From an uncultured Bacteroidia bacterium (lineage in GTDB: Bacteria; Bacteroidota; Bacteroidia; Bacteroidales; Prolixibacteraceae): a stretch of DNA of 34,860 nt. The DNA lies in the NCBI GenBank assembly GCA_903923905.1, contig CAIXZH010000025.1, positions 1 through 34,860 of the forward strand, read 5' to 3'. The notes under the pieces are model-generated. The model did not search any database. It had not been told where the DNA came from and worked only from the letters and a program-made list of their open reading frames with translations. A program made the translations under genes and the position numbers. Within the stretch, counting starts at the first letter, position 1; each line of letters starts with the position of its first letter. Positions 1 through 7,941 of this stretch are shown in pieces.

Positions 1-915
1 AAACAGGGAGGAACCGTTTCTGAATTTACCATAGAGGATAAAATACAAGGTTACTCCCAGAACAAATCCTAAAATCCAGCCAATATGCTGAGGATAGTCA
101 CCAAACCACTGAGGCCAGTTATTCAGAAAATTTGTGGCTTCGAAGGCTGGTTTACCCGTAGCCGGATTCAAATATGTCGGGTCGCCCTGAGGATAGGTCA
201 GAGCTGAAGCCAACATTTTGTCGAGACCGGCAGCTCCAAGCAAAAGTTGAATAACCCATCCGCCAAGAGCACCCCCAGCCGCAAAAAGAGGGAGAAAAAT
301 CCGGTCACGGACACCACGACGTTGATAAAGATCATAAACTCCAGCTCCGAGAAGTCCAAAAAATGCATGAAGGTAATAGGTATCAAACCAATACAATGGA
401 TTCTTATGACGCGACCAGGTATCATCAAATCCAGCGCCGGGCTGGAGCCATTTGGCAATTGGATCTTCAATGAGGGTCAATAAAATTGAAGCACCAATGA
501 TAAACATAAATGGTTTAAAAATATTTACCAATCGGTCTCTTGGAGCAACAGCTGCAAATGCCGTCCCTGCCGCTCCCAGACCGGCCCACATAAAACCAAT
601 AAAAAAGAGGGCCATGTAACCATACCATTGAGAGATGGCGTGGCCACTATCGGTATAGGCGATTACCTGCATATAAGACTGAGAAGCTCCAAATCCCCAG
701 CCAAGTGCTCCGAAAAAAGCAAAATAGGGAACACGGTTACGCCAGTCTTCCCGACCAGATAAAAGTGCGACTGTAATTGCAGCAAGGCATCCGGCAAATT
801 CAGCCCCATATTCATGACCAAAATTGCCCCGGATTCCCCAACCAATTGAAAGCGAAATTCCGACTAAAAAAATGGTTCCGGTTCGCCAACCCGGATTGAG
901 TTTGGTAGATTGCAT
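1..915 (-). CDS. Multi-pass membrane protein of unknown function (partial, C-terminus beyond the window)
   Basis: An open frame runs from an ATG at 913-915 to the left edge without a stop (305 codons); a TAA three codons upstream of the ATG makes this the first possible start. I do not recognise the family. The translation begins MQSTKLNPGWRTGTIFLVG and shows about eight hydrophobic segments (roughly residues 12-27, 38-52, 62-80, 98-122, 133-147, 178-195, 207-226, 284-300) separated by short loops rich in Trp, Gly and aromatic residues. A conserved-looking GWGIRGNFGHEYGAEFAG stretch lies at 24-41. It follows amtB on the same strand, but a strong hairpin separates them, so it is probably its own transcription unit. 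A transporter or sensor role would be a guess. Confidence 0.75.
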   Translation of the reverse strand, partial: MQSTKLNPGWRTGTIFLVGISLSIGWGIRGNFGHEYGAEFAGCLAAITVALLSGREDWRNRVPYFAFFGALGWGFGASQSYMQVIAYTDSGHAISQWYGYMALFFIGFMWAGLGAAGTAFAAVAPRDRLVNIFKPFMFIIGASILLTLIEDPIAKWLQPGAGFDDTWSRHKNPLYWFDTYYLHAFFGLLGAGVYDLYQRRGVRDRIFLPLFAAGGALGGWVIQLLLGAAGLDKMLASALTYPQGDPTYLNPATGKPAFEATNFLNNWPQWFGDYPQHIGWILGFVLGVTLYFILYGKFRNGSSLF

Positions 916-1035
916 CGTTATTTAATTTAGTTGGTGAATTATATGAGAACAGACAGGGGGGAAAAATAGTAAATTAAAATATTGCTTGTATCCAAAGGCG
1001 AATATTCAATCTAAAGTGGTCAAAAAACTACTATG

Positions 1036-1098
1036 TCAAAATTCAATTAAAACAAAAAAGCCGGAAAAACCGGCTTTTTTGTTTTAATTGAATTTTGA
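1036..1098. terminator. Perfect 29-bp inverted repeat, terminator of amtB
   Basis: Arms 1036-1064 and 1070-1098 are exact reverse complements with a 5-nt all-A (plus strand) loop. The core is GCCGG/CCGGC flanked by A6/T6, so in either direction it forms a GC stem followed by a U-tract. The AT-rich outer 18 bp extend the pairing up to the amtB stop codon at 1100-1102. It should end the glnB-amtB transcript before the membrane-protein gene starting at 915. The length of the perfect arms is unusual for a simple terminator. Confidence 0.9.
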
Positions 1099-1099
1099 G

Positions 1100-2485
1100 C
1101 TAATCAGCCTCGTTATAGGCAATTTCGTCGTGTTGGGTAAGATCAAGACCTAAAATCTCCTCCTCATCAGTGGCACGTATACCCAGAGTTTTCTCAACGA
1201 TTTTAAAAATAACCGCTGTGAGTACACCTGAATAAATTAAGGTTACAATAATTGCAATAAATTGAATTCCAAGCTGTTTTGGATTTCCGTAAAATGCACC
1301 GCTGTAGGCAGACTGGATTACCGGAGTAGCAAAAAGTCCAGTTGCTATTGCTCCCCAGATTCCACCTATACCATGTACCCCGAACGCATCCAGAGAATCA
1401 TCATAGCCAAGTTTTCGCTTAACAACACTGACCATGAAAAAGCACATTACAGAGACCAATAATCCAATGATAATAGCTCCGCTCACATCAACAAATCCGG
1501 CTGCAGGAGTAATTGCAACAAGACCAGCAACAGCACCCGTCGAAATGCCTACGATGGTTGGTTTTTTATTGCTAAACCAGTCAAGTAATACCCAGGAAAG
1601 TGCTGCAGCAGCAGCGGCGATATGAGTCACCATAAATGCATTTGCTGCAAGGCCATCAGCTGCCAATCCACTTCCCGCGTTAAAGCCGAACCAGCCAAAC
1701 CAAAGCAAGGCAGCACCAATAACTACAAAAGGAATATTGTGAGGAGGTGTAATATGCTGGCCCTTAGGCAATTTTCGTTTTCCAAGCATGATCGCAGTAA
1801 CCAACGCTGCAATACCGGCATTGATATGAACAACCGTTCCTCCCGCAAAATCAAGAGCTCCAAGCTTAGCCAGCCAGCCTTCGGCCGACCATACCCAATG
1901 GGCCACAGGATTATATACAAAGACAGCCCACAATAATGAGAAAATCAGGAATCCCCGGAATTTCATCCGTTCAGCAAAGGCGCCGATAATAAGTGCTGGT
2001 GTAATCACAGCAAACATACACTGGAACATTATAAAAACAATATGTGGTATGCGCTCGGTAGCCTGAGAGATATAATACGGACTTACATCTGTAGTCCGAA
2101 TCCCTTTCAGAAAAGCCCAGTCAAACCCGCCGATATACGGAGCTAAAAATCCGGAAGATGAACCAAATGCGTTACTATAGCCAAAAGCCACCCATTCAAG
2201 ACTTATCACAGCCATAAGGATAAAACACTGTATAAGAACATTCAGAATATTTTTATTCCGAACCAATCCTCCGTAAAAAAGTGCAAGTCCCGGGATAGTC
2301 ATTAACATAACCAGGGCTGTGGCAACAATCATCCACGCAGTATTCCCCGCACTGATAAAAGGTACAGGAGCAATAACGGCTGCTACCGGAGCAGCAGATG
2401 CAACTGACTGAGCGAATGTAGAGAAAGGTAAAACAATAAAGCAACCGATCAGGAAACTGAAATAAATGAAATATTTGTTTTTCAT
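1100..2485 (-). CDS. amtB: Ammonium transporter, AmtB type
   Basis: Inner-membrane ammonium channel (Amt/MEP/Rh family). The start at 2485 is chosen because it gives MKNKYFIYFSFLIGCF..., a signal peptide as in other Amt proteins, ending near FAQ. A longer frame back to 2545 would overlap the PII gene upstream and adds an unlikely leader. After the signal come about eleven hydrophobic helices. Amt landmarks are visible: GLALFYGGLVRNKN after the first helix, the first pore histidine in GGTVVHINAGIAALV, LLWFGWFGFNAGSGLAADG, and the second pore histidine in FGVHGIGGIWGAIATGLF. It lies 22 bp after the PII gene, the classic glnK-amtB pairing in reversed order, so PII presumably gates this channel. 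The downstream hairpin ends the unit. Confidence 0.95.
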   Translation of the reverse strand: MKNKYFIYFSFLIGCFIVLPFSTFAQSVASAAPVAAVIAPVPFISAGNTAWMIVATALVMLMTIPGLALFYGGLVRNKNILNVLIQCFILMAVISLEWVAFGYSNAFGSSSGFLAPYIGGFDWAFLKGIRTTDVSPYYISQATERIPHIVFIMFQCMFAVITPALIIGAFAERMKFRGFLIFSLLWAVFVYNPVAHWVWSAEGWLAKLGALDFAGGTVVHINAGIAALVTAIMLGKRKLPKGQHITPPHNIPFVVIGAALLWFGWFGFNAGSGLAADGLAANAFMVTHIAAAAAALSWVLLDWFSNKKPTIVGISTGAVAGLVAITPAAGFVDVSGAIIIGLLVSVMCFFMVSVVKRKLGYDDSLDAFGVHGIGGIWGAIATGLFATPVIQSAYSGAFYGNPKQLGIQFIAIIVTLIYSGVLTAVIFKIVEKTLGIRATDEEEILGLDLTQHDEIAYNEAD

Positions 2486-2507
2486 AAAATGCAATTTAAT
2501 TTTCAAA

Positions 2508-2855
2508 CTACTTAATATCGTATAAGGATTCATCCCCTTTATCACCCGTTCTGATCCGGATAGACTGTTCGATTTGGGTCACAAAAATCCGCCCGTCACC
2601 ACTCTCACCGGTATATGCAGACTTAAGAATGGCGTTAATCGATTTTTCAAAATTTATGTCGCGTACCACAAAAGAGATAAAAATACGGGCGACCGAATTT
2701 ACGTCGTAGGCAATACCTCTGAAAATAAGTCCCTGTTTGGCAGTCCCCTGTCCTTTTACTTCCCACCAGGAGAGGAAGTCAATATCAGCTGCATGCAAGG
2801 CTTCGCGCACCTCTTCAAATCTCGATTTCCGAACAATCGCTTCAATTTTTTTCAT
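2508..2855 (-). CDS. Nitrogen regulatory protein PII (GlnB/GlnK family)
   Basis: Trimeric PII signal protein, 115 aa, usual family length. It starts MKKIEAIVRKSRFEEV as most PII proteins do. The B-loop TGESGDGRIFV and C-loop IRIRTGDKGDE needed for ATP/ADP and 2-oxoglutarate binding are present. The T-loop FRGIAYDVNSVAR is shortened by about one residue and divergent, but Tyr50 sits where the uridylylated Tyr51 of E. coli GlnB would be. The loop has Arg rather than Lys at the equivalent of Lys58. It is directly upstream of and presumably co-transcribed with amtB (2485→1100), whose pore it likely blocks when nitrogen is plentiful. Whether it is covalently modified cannot be told from the sequence. 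Confidence 0.93.
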   Translation of the reverse strand: MKKIEAIVRKSRFEEVREALHAADIDFLSWWEVKGQGTAKQGLIFRGIAYDVNSVARIFISFVVRDINFEKSINAILKSAYTGESGDGRIFVTQIEQSIRIRTGDKGDESLYDIK

Positions 2856-3214
2856 ATCAATAATATTTGTATTTATAAAAAAGGAGGAATAATAGTTTTA
2901 AAACCATTATTTAAAATCGGTGCGAAAATACAAATAAATTTGATTCTACTATATATTTAAGGGTATTGTCGCATAAAAACAATAAATTTAACATTGCAAA
3001 GTGATATTTTAGGGGAGGGCATCGCAATATTTTAGCATTTTATTACTATTTTTTTTAATTAGTATCCATCAAATTTAAACTACTATAACAAAAAAAAGGT
3101 GCCTCAAAATTGAGACACCCTGTTTGAAATCCAAATTAATTTAAAGGAGAGAATCGATTAATCTGAAGTTCAACGCCTAATTCATGTAAACAATATAAAA
3201 AATCTAAATTAAAA
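2856..3214. other. Spacer between the two PII genes (359 bp)
   Basis: This AT-rich spacer holds the glnK terminator (3091-3119) and must contain the promoter for the PII-amtB pair that starts at 2855. I saw no good match to the Bacteroidota TTG/TAnnTTTG promoter; the closest on the minus strand is TATTTTCG near 2925 without a partner TTG. No convincing small gene was seen. Confidence 0.6.
3091..3119 (-). terminator. Rho-independent terminator of the second PII gene
   Basis: On the minus strand GGTGTCTCA (3111-3119) and TGAGGCACC (3098-3106) form a 9-bp stem with one U·G pair around a 4-nt loop, followed by seven T residues (3091-3097). It lies about 95 bp after the PII stop codon and separates the porin-amt-PII unit from the PII-amtB unit. 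Confidence 0.85.
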
Positions 3215-3565
3215 TTAATCTTTATTATACATAGAATCGTCACCGGATTCTCCTGTACGGATTCTGTAAGATTCATCGACTGAAGAGACAAAAATCTTCC
3301 CGTCTCCGATTTCACCTGTCCAGGCACTTTTCAAAAGGCAGTCTACCGTTTTCTTAAGATTAATATCGCGCACAACGATTGTGAGGGTTCTGCGGGAAAT
3401 AAATTCAGTGTCATCGGAAGTCCCCCGGTAAGAACCTTTTCTTTTCTTCTCATTTCCGACACCGATTGTGTCATAATAGGAAAAGAAATCAATATCAATA
3501 GCATGTAAAGCCTCCTTTACCTCCTGGAATTTGGATACCCGTATGATTGCTTCGATCTTTTTCAT
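3215..3565 (-). CDS. Nitrogen regulatory protein PII lacking the T-loop tyrosine
   Basis: Second PII paralogue, 116 aa. It begins MKKIEAIIRVSKFQEVKEAL; the B-loop TGEIGDGKIFV and C-loop YRIRTGESGDD are intact, so effector binding is likely kept. The T-loop (about residues 37-56) reads YRGTSDDTEFIS: the position of E. coli GlnB Tyr51, the uridylylation site, is Asp51, and the preceding stretch KKRK is strongly basic. It follows the second ammonium transporter by 63 bp on the same strand and is followed by a clear terminator, so it is probably the dedicated gate for that transporter. Regulation by uridylylation at Tyr51 is excluded by sequence; control by ADP/ATP and 2-oxoglutarate alone is the inference. 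Confidence 0.92.
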   Translation of the reverse strand: MKKIEAIIRVSKFQEVKEALHAIDIDFFSYYDTIGVGNEKKRKGSYRGTSDDTEFISRRTLTIVVRDINLKKTVDCLLKSAWTGEIGDGKIFVSSVDESYRIRTGESGDDSMYNKD

Positions 3566-3628
3566 TTCAATATATTTTAATGTGATTGTTTATTCAAAAA
3601 TACGAAAAAACTTAGTCTGATGTTATTT

Positions 3629-5170
3629 CTAGTTATGGTATGCTTCTGCACCATGTTCGAAGACATCGATACCACCAGGACCGGTTTCACCGTGGGCTTC
3701 AACACGAAGTTTAAAAGGATAAGGCAATTTCATAACTGCATACATTAAAAGCATGGAAATTGCAAATGTTGCTACAGTAATAATGAAACTCCCAATAGCC
3801 TGTGCTCCCAGCACACTCCATCCACCTCCATAAAAGAGACCTGTTACTAGAGAAGAGACGTCACTACCTGTTGGAGTAGAAGCTCCGAATTGGCCGGAAG
3901 CGAACAAACCAAGGGACAAAGTACCCCAGATACCGGCAAGCCCGTGGACTGAAACTGCACCTACCGGATCATCAATCCGTAGAAATTCAAGCAGATACAC
4001 ACCGCCAAATACTACTGCACCAGCAACAAGTCCAATGATTATTGATCCAAATGGGGAAACCCAGTAACATGGACAAGTAATTGCAACTAATCCAGCCAAC
4101 ATGCCGTTTAAGGCAAATCCTGTATCAAATTTCCCTTTGAAAGGACCAACTTTGAGGGCAAGAAACATCGCGGCGAGCGATCCGGCACAGGCAGCAAGAG
4201 TTGTATTTGCAGCTATACGGCCAATACCTTGAAAATCCATAGCTGAAAGTGTACTCCCCGGGTTAAAGCCGTACCAGCCAAACCATAACAGAAAGGCACC
4301 AATAGTTGCCAAAGGCAAACTATGTGCTGCGGGTAATCCCCCCCTTTGCTTGTCATCCCTTAAAAAGACCCTTCCAATCCGGGGACCCAAAACAATTGCT
4401 CCGGCCAATGAAACGACACCTCCAATGGTATGAACTACAGTTGAACCGGCGAAATCACGGAACGGCTGTCCAAGAGAAGTTAAGAACATATCGGCACTAC
4501 CCATTGTGGCCAGGAATCCGTCAGGACCCCATGCCCAATGTCCGATAATCGGATAAATGAAGGCCGTTACTCCGATGCTGTAAATAATATCACCGCGGAA
4601 ACTTGTACGGCCGATCATAGCACCAGAGGTAATCGTAGAGGCCGTATCTGCAAAAGCAAACTGGAAAATCCAGTGGGCTAATAGAGCCACACCCGTAGCT
4701 TCGTATGTATCGGGAGCACCCTGTAGGAAAAACCAATGGTAACCAATAAATCCATTTCCATGACTAAACATGAATGCATAACCGATAGCATAGAATGAAA
4801 TACCACAAATCGCAGTATCTAAAACACACTCAACCAATATATTGACAGTTTCGCGTTTCCTGGCAAAGCCTGCCTCCAGCATTACAAAACCAGCCTGCAT
4901 ACCGAAAACCAGGAATGCGGCGACCAAGGTCCAAACGGTATTTAAACTGTTAATTAATGAGGTTTCATGCGGAGTATAAGTATCCGCTGCCATTGCTGAT
5001 GTTCCGAATATTCCGGGAATCATCATCATTGCCATAAGGACCAGTAACAGACCGATCATTTTCCCTGCTAAGATTGTAAAACCCAGTTTCCAGTTTTTGG
5101 GTTTAGACATGTTATCGCTCAGACGAGCTAAAAACTGACCCCTGTGGGGCGTAAATGTTGTTGAATCCAT
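3629..5170 (-). CDS. amt: Ammonium transporter, second Amt subfamily
   Basis: Inner-membrane ammonium channel of a different Amt subgroup from the neighbouring amtB. It has an N-terminal signal-like segment (hydrophobic core about residues 32-60, possible cleavage near SAMAAD); an internal start at 5110 (MSKPKNWKL...) would give a more ordinary signal peptide, so the first 20 residues are uncertain. Landmarks: GMQAGFVMLEAGFARKRETVN (first helices), first pore His in AGSTVVHTIGGVVSL, LLWFGWYGFNPGSTLS, second pore His in VSVHGLAGIWGTLSLGLF. The LEAGFARKRE motif resembles plant AMT1/cyanobacterial Amt1 proteins rather than E. coli AmtB. It lies between a putative porin gene upstream and a PII gene downstream, all in one direction. 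Confidence 0.95.
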   Translation of the reverse strand: MDSTTFTPHRGQFLARLSDNMSKPKNWKLGFTILAGKMIGLLLVLMAMMMIPGIFGTSAMAADTYTPHETSLINSLNTVWTLVAAFLVFGMQAGFVMLEAGFARKRETVNILVECVLDTAICGISFYAIGYAFMFSHGNGFIGYHWFFLQGAPDTYEATGVALLAHWIFQFAFADTASTITSGAMIGRTSFRGDIIYSIGVTAFIYPIIGHWAWGPDGFLATMGSADMFLTSLGQPFRDFAGSTVVHTIGGVVSLAGAIVLGPRIGRVFLRDDKQRGGLPAAHSLPLATIGAFLLWFGWYGFNPGSTLSAMDFQGIGRIAANTTLAACAGSLAAMFLALKVGPFKGKFDTGFALNGMLAGLVAITCPCYWVSPFGSIIIGLVAGAVVFGGVYLLEFLRIDDPVGAVSVHGLAGIWGTLSLGLFASGQFGASTPTGSDVSSLVTGLFYGGGWSVLGAQAIGSFIITVATFAISMLLMYAVMKLPYPFKLRVEAHGETGPGGIDVFEHGAEAYHN

Positions 5171-5263
5171 ACTACATTTTTTAAATTAAATAATATAAAT
5201 TGAAAAGACTGCTTCTTTTTATTTTTCGATTAATTATATCTCGTTATTTGGAAAATCAACTGA

Positions 5264-5932
5264 TTATATCGTAAATCCAAAAACAAAGAAGATCTGTTGT
5301 TTTTCAGGGTTCAGAATCACTTTCCCGGTAAGAGGCAATGTGAATTTATCCGAGATCACCACATTTTTAGAGGTAGATATCCCAATATTACAGATGTTAA
5401 AATTTGTATCGGTTGTATACATCTGATTTCCGCCCCCCAGGAAAAAATTAACCGTTTTAAAAGCATAACCAGCTTCAACATAAATATCATTGTTGGCATT
5501 GGCGAAGAAATAATTCCCGGTAATGCTGAACTTTCCAACCGTGTAGCTTGGGGAAATTTCAAAGAACTGATACTTTTTCGCATTGTAATTAAAATAGTGA
5601 CCCACGCTTCCCGGTTCAGAAGGGAAATAATAATCAGTTGCAGTCAGCGAAAACCCACCTTTGAAAGCATAAGTCAGGAATAGATCAGCCTCTGTAGCGG
5701 TTGTATTATTAGACAACGAATAACTACCCCATGCGCCACCAGTAAATCCCCCACTAACATATTTTATAGTTGGCTGCACTACCGGCGAATTTCCAAGGTC
5801 AGACCCTCTCCAGTTGTAACGGTTGAAAAAATCGGCTCCGGTTGTCCAAGCACCTTTTGCATCTTGCGCTGAACCGACATACGATCCGGCTAAAAGAAAT
5901 AGTGCGATTGCGATTAAAGTAACTTTTTTCAT
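5264..5932 (-). CDS. Putative outer-membrane porin-like protein (TorF-type) in the ammonium-uptake unit
   Basis: A 222-aa secreted protein starting MKKVTLIAIALFLLAGSYVG with a signal peptide ending near GSAQ. The start at 5932 is preferred over the Met three codons upstream because MKK gives a normal signal peptide. The mature part is made of alternating aromatic/polar strands (for example FNRYNWRGSDLGN, GAWGSYSLSNN, YFFANANNDIYVEAGY) and ends in FVFGFTI with a hydrophobic C-terminus, as expected of an outer-membrane beta-barrel of 10-12 strands. The SxYxxRGxx-type opening resembles the TorF/TIGR02001 putative porin family; this assignment is from memory of the motif and is moderate. It sits 93 bp upstream of the second ammonium transporter and is probably its outer-membrane partner. 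Confidence 0.65.
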   Translation of the reverse strand: MKKVTLIAIALFLLAGSYVGSAQDAKGAWTTGADFFNRYNWRGSDLGNSPVVQPTIKYVSGGFTGGAWGSYSLSNNTTATEADLFLTYAFKGGFSLTATDYYFPSEPGSVGHYFNYNAKKYQFFEISPSYTVGKFSITGNYFFANANNDIYVEAGYAFKTVNFFLGGGNQMYTTDTNFNICNIGISTSKNVVISDKFTLPLTGKVILNPEKQQIFFVFGFTI

Positions 5933-5941
5933 AGTGAACAT

Positions 5942-6440
5942 TTTAAATTAAACAATAATTAAGGTATTCCTTTTTTTAAATAACTGCAATAACTTAAAAG
6001 AGTGTTTTCAATTAATTTCAATCATTACCCCTATTAAAAACATCTTTATGACGCAAATATATGCTTTTTATTGTACCATACCCCATTATTTTTATATATT
6101 TTCATCATAATAACATTAATTTAACACTCGTACCCCATTTTTATTATTTTTAAAATCATAAATGGTACATTTTAAGCTATTTGATTATTATTCGCTTTTA
6201 ATTTGCCTTTTTGATATTTTAAAAATATATTTTAATCACATGATTATATTTATTTCATTTATATTGTCTTTTTGATATTCAAACTTAAAATTTAACCGGT
6301 CAGGAATTGGAGGTAAAAAATTAGATTTCGGAACAATTCAAAGGGGTATCTGTAGTTTAAGAATAATGTTTAAATTTGAAAAAAACCCTTACAAAATGGA
6401 GTTAATTCTATTTACCATTTAAAAAGCAAATTATAAACGA
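5942..6440. other. Divergent intergenic region, AT-rich, with repeated motifs
   Basis: This 499-bp spacer separates the minus-strand porin-amt-PII unit from the plus-strand metallophosphoesterase and must carry both promoters. On the minus strand TATATTTG (complement of 6054-6061) matches the TAnnTTTG -7 element, but no TTG is found at the expected distance. It also contains three TACCCC motifs at 52-53 bp intervals (6026, 6079, 6131) and a 12-bp direct repeat CTTTTTGATATT (6207-6218, 6268-6279). No gene was seen. Confidence 0.5.
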
Positions 6441-7820
6441 ATGAAAAGCACTCGAAAAAAACTGATTTGGCTGGCTCTCCCATTTCTGATTGCAGTAATA
6501 CTTTGGTTCAAGTGGGGCAATTGGTTTTTTAATCCCCCTGAACCCGCTTACATTCCAACATCCACCCCCTCAAGAATTATGCTTACCTGGTCAGGCAACC
6601 CCCTGAATTCGCGCGACGTAACCTGGGAGGGTGATACAGCAACACACCTGGGAATCCTCCAAATAACCAACAGTTCTTTCAAAGGTGACACCTCTATATA
6701 TCAATCCCGCTCAAAAATCATCAAAACATCAGGTGGGGCCTCCGCCTTTTTTAAAGTAGGAATCATTAACCTCAAAGCAGGTGAAACCTACCATTACCGG
6801 GTTGCCAATGGCCCCTACTGGTCAGAATGGTATTATTTCAGGATAGGCAGCAGTCAGGATAGCACCTACTCTTTTATCTATTTAGGTGATGTTCAGGATT
6901 CAATTAACGGAACATCCGGCAAACTATTCACAAAAGCTTATGAAAGCCGACCCAATGCCGCTTTCATGCTTTTTATAGGCGATATGATAGAGCGACCTCA
7001 TGATGCCTACTGGGGTGAATTTTTCCGGGAAGGGGGAGCTATTTTCAGAACGACTCCTGTCATTGCCTCTCCGGGAAACCATGAGTATTATAAAGGACTA
7101 TTTCAGAAACTGGATGAAAGATGGATGGCCCATTTTTCCTTTCCGCAAAATGGACCACCTGATTTTCTGGGCCGTGCATGCTTTTGGGATTACCAGAATA
7201 CCAGGATTATAAGTCTGGATTCCAATGGAATACAAACAATACCGTCGGCTTTGGAACAGCGGAAATGGTTAAAATCAGTTCTGGAATCTACCCATCAGAA
7301 ATGGATTATCGTCATTATGCATCATCCGTTATATTCCACAAGCCGTGGACGTGATTACTTTTATCTCCGGACCCTATTTAAATCATTATTTGATCAATAT
7401 AATGTTGATCTTGTACTTGCAGGACATGATCATGCTTATGGCAGAGCAATGCATATACCAAATAGTAATTTAAAAAATAAACAAGGAGCAGTCTATGTCG
7501 TTACTCATGCAAGCCCTAAATTATACGATATAGGGTTTTCCGTGAAGATGGACAAACTGGCGAGCAATACCCAAATGTATCAGTTACTGGATGTATCAAA
7601 CGATTCCATTAAATTTAGTGCCTTTACTTTCGATGGCTCTTTCTTCGATGGCTTCACAATTCATAAAGATGCCACCGGAAAAAAAACAGTTACTGATCAA
7701 GCCCCAAAAAATTCAAGCAGTTTTCTTAGGCCTACCAAAGGGTTTATAAAGGGAAGCTCTAAAAAAGAGATCGAGAAATATAATCAGGAAATGGAGAGAT
7801 GGGAAAAAACCAGGAATTAA
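6441..7820 (+). CDS. Membrane-anchored metallophosphoesterase, purple-acid-phosphatase-like
   Basis: A 459-aa protein with an uncleaved-looking N-terminal membrane anchor (about residues 8-23, preceded by KSTRKK), so the catalytic part should face the periplasm. Residues about 40-135 look like the fibronectin-III-like N-terminal domain of purple acid phosphatases (strands ending AGETYHYRVANG). The calcineurin-like domain follows with metal motifs GDVQD (149-153), GDMIE (180-184), GNHE (212-215), IMHHPLYS (292-299) and GHDHAYGR (328-335). Together they give the dinuclear-metal phosphoesterase site. The natural substrate (phosphomonoester, nucleotide or other) cannot be read from the sequence. 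It stands alone, 121 bp before argH on the same strand; no functional link with its neighbours is evident. Confidence 0.88.
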   Translation: MKSTRKKLIWLALPFLIAVILWFKWGNWFFNPPEPAYIPTSTPSRIMLTWSGNPLNSRDVTWEGDTATHLGILQITNSSFKGDTSIYQSRSKIIKTSGGASAFFKVGIINLKAGETYHYRVANGPYWSEWYYFRIGSSQDSTYSFIYLGDVQDSINGTSGKLFTKAYESRPNAAFMLFIGDMIERPHDAYWGEFFREGGAIFRTTPVIASPGNHEYYKGLFQKLDERWMAHFSFPQNGPPDFLGRACFWDYQNTRIISLDSNGIQTIPSALEQRKWLKSVLESTHQKWIIVIMHHPLYSTSRGRDYFYLRTLFKSLFDQYNVDLVLAGHDHAYGRAMHIPNSNLKNKQGAVYVVTHASPKLYDIGFSVKMDKLASNTQMYQLLDVSNDSIKFSAFTFDGSFFDGFTIHKDATGKKTVTDQAPKNSSSFLRPTKGFIKGSSKKEIEKYNQEMERWEKTRN

Positions 7821-7941
7821 TTCAGGTTCTATATTAAATTTCCGGCTAAATTGATCCTTTGGAATGCCAAAAGATTGTCGCAAGGTCAATTTTTGCTTGG
7901 ATTATAATAATTTTACAAAATAAATTAAATAAAACATTGGA

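Noticed and set aside
2486-2545. N-terminal extension of the first ammonium transporter
   Set aside because: It would overlap the PII gene by 38 bp and precede a normal signal peptide; the start at 2485 is more likely.
6061-6085. Possible sigma-54 promoter (TGG...GC on the minus strand) upstream of the porin gene
   Set aside because: The spacing between GG and GC is 11 bp instead of 10 and the flanking consensus bases do not match.
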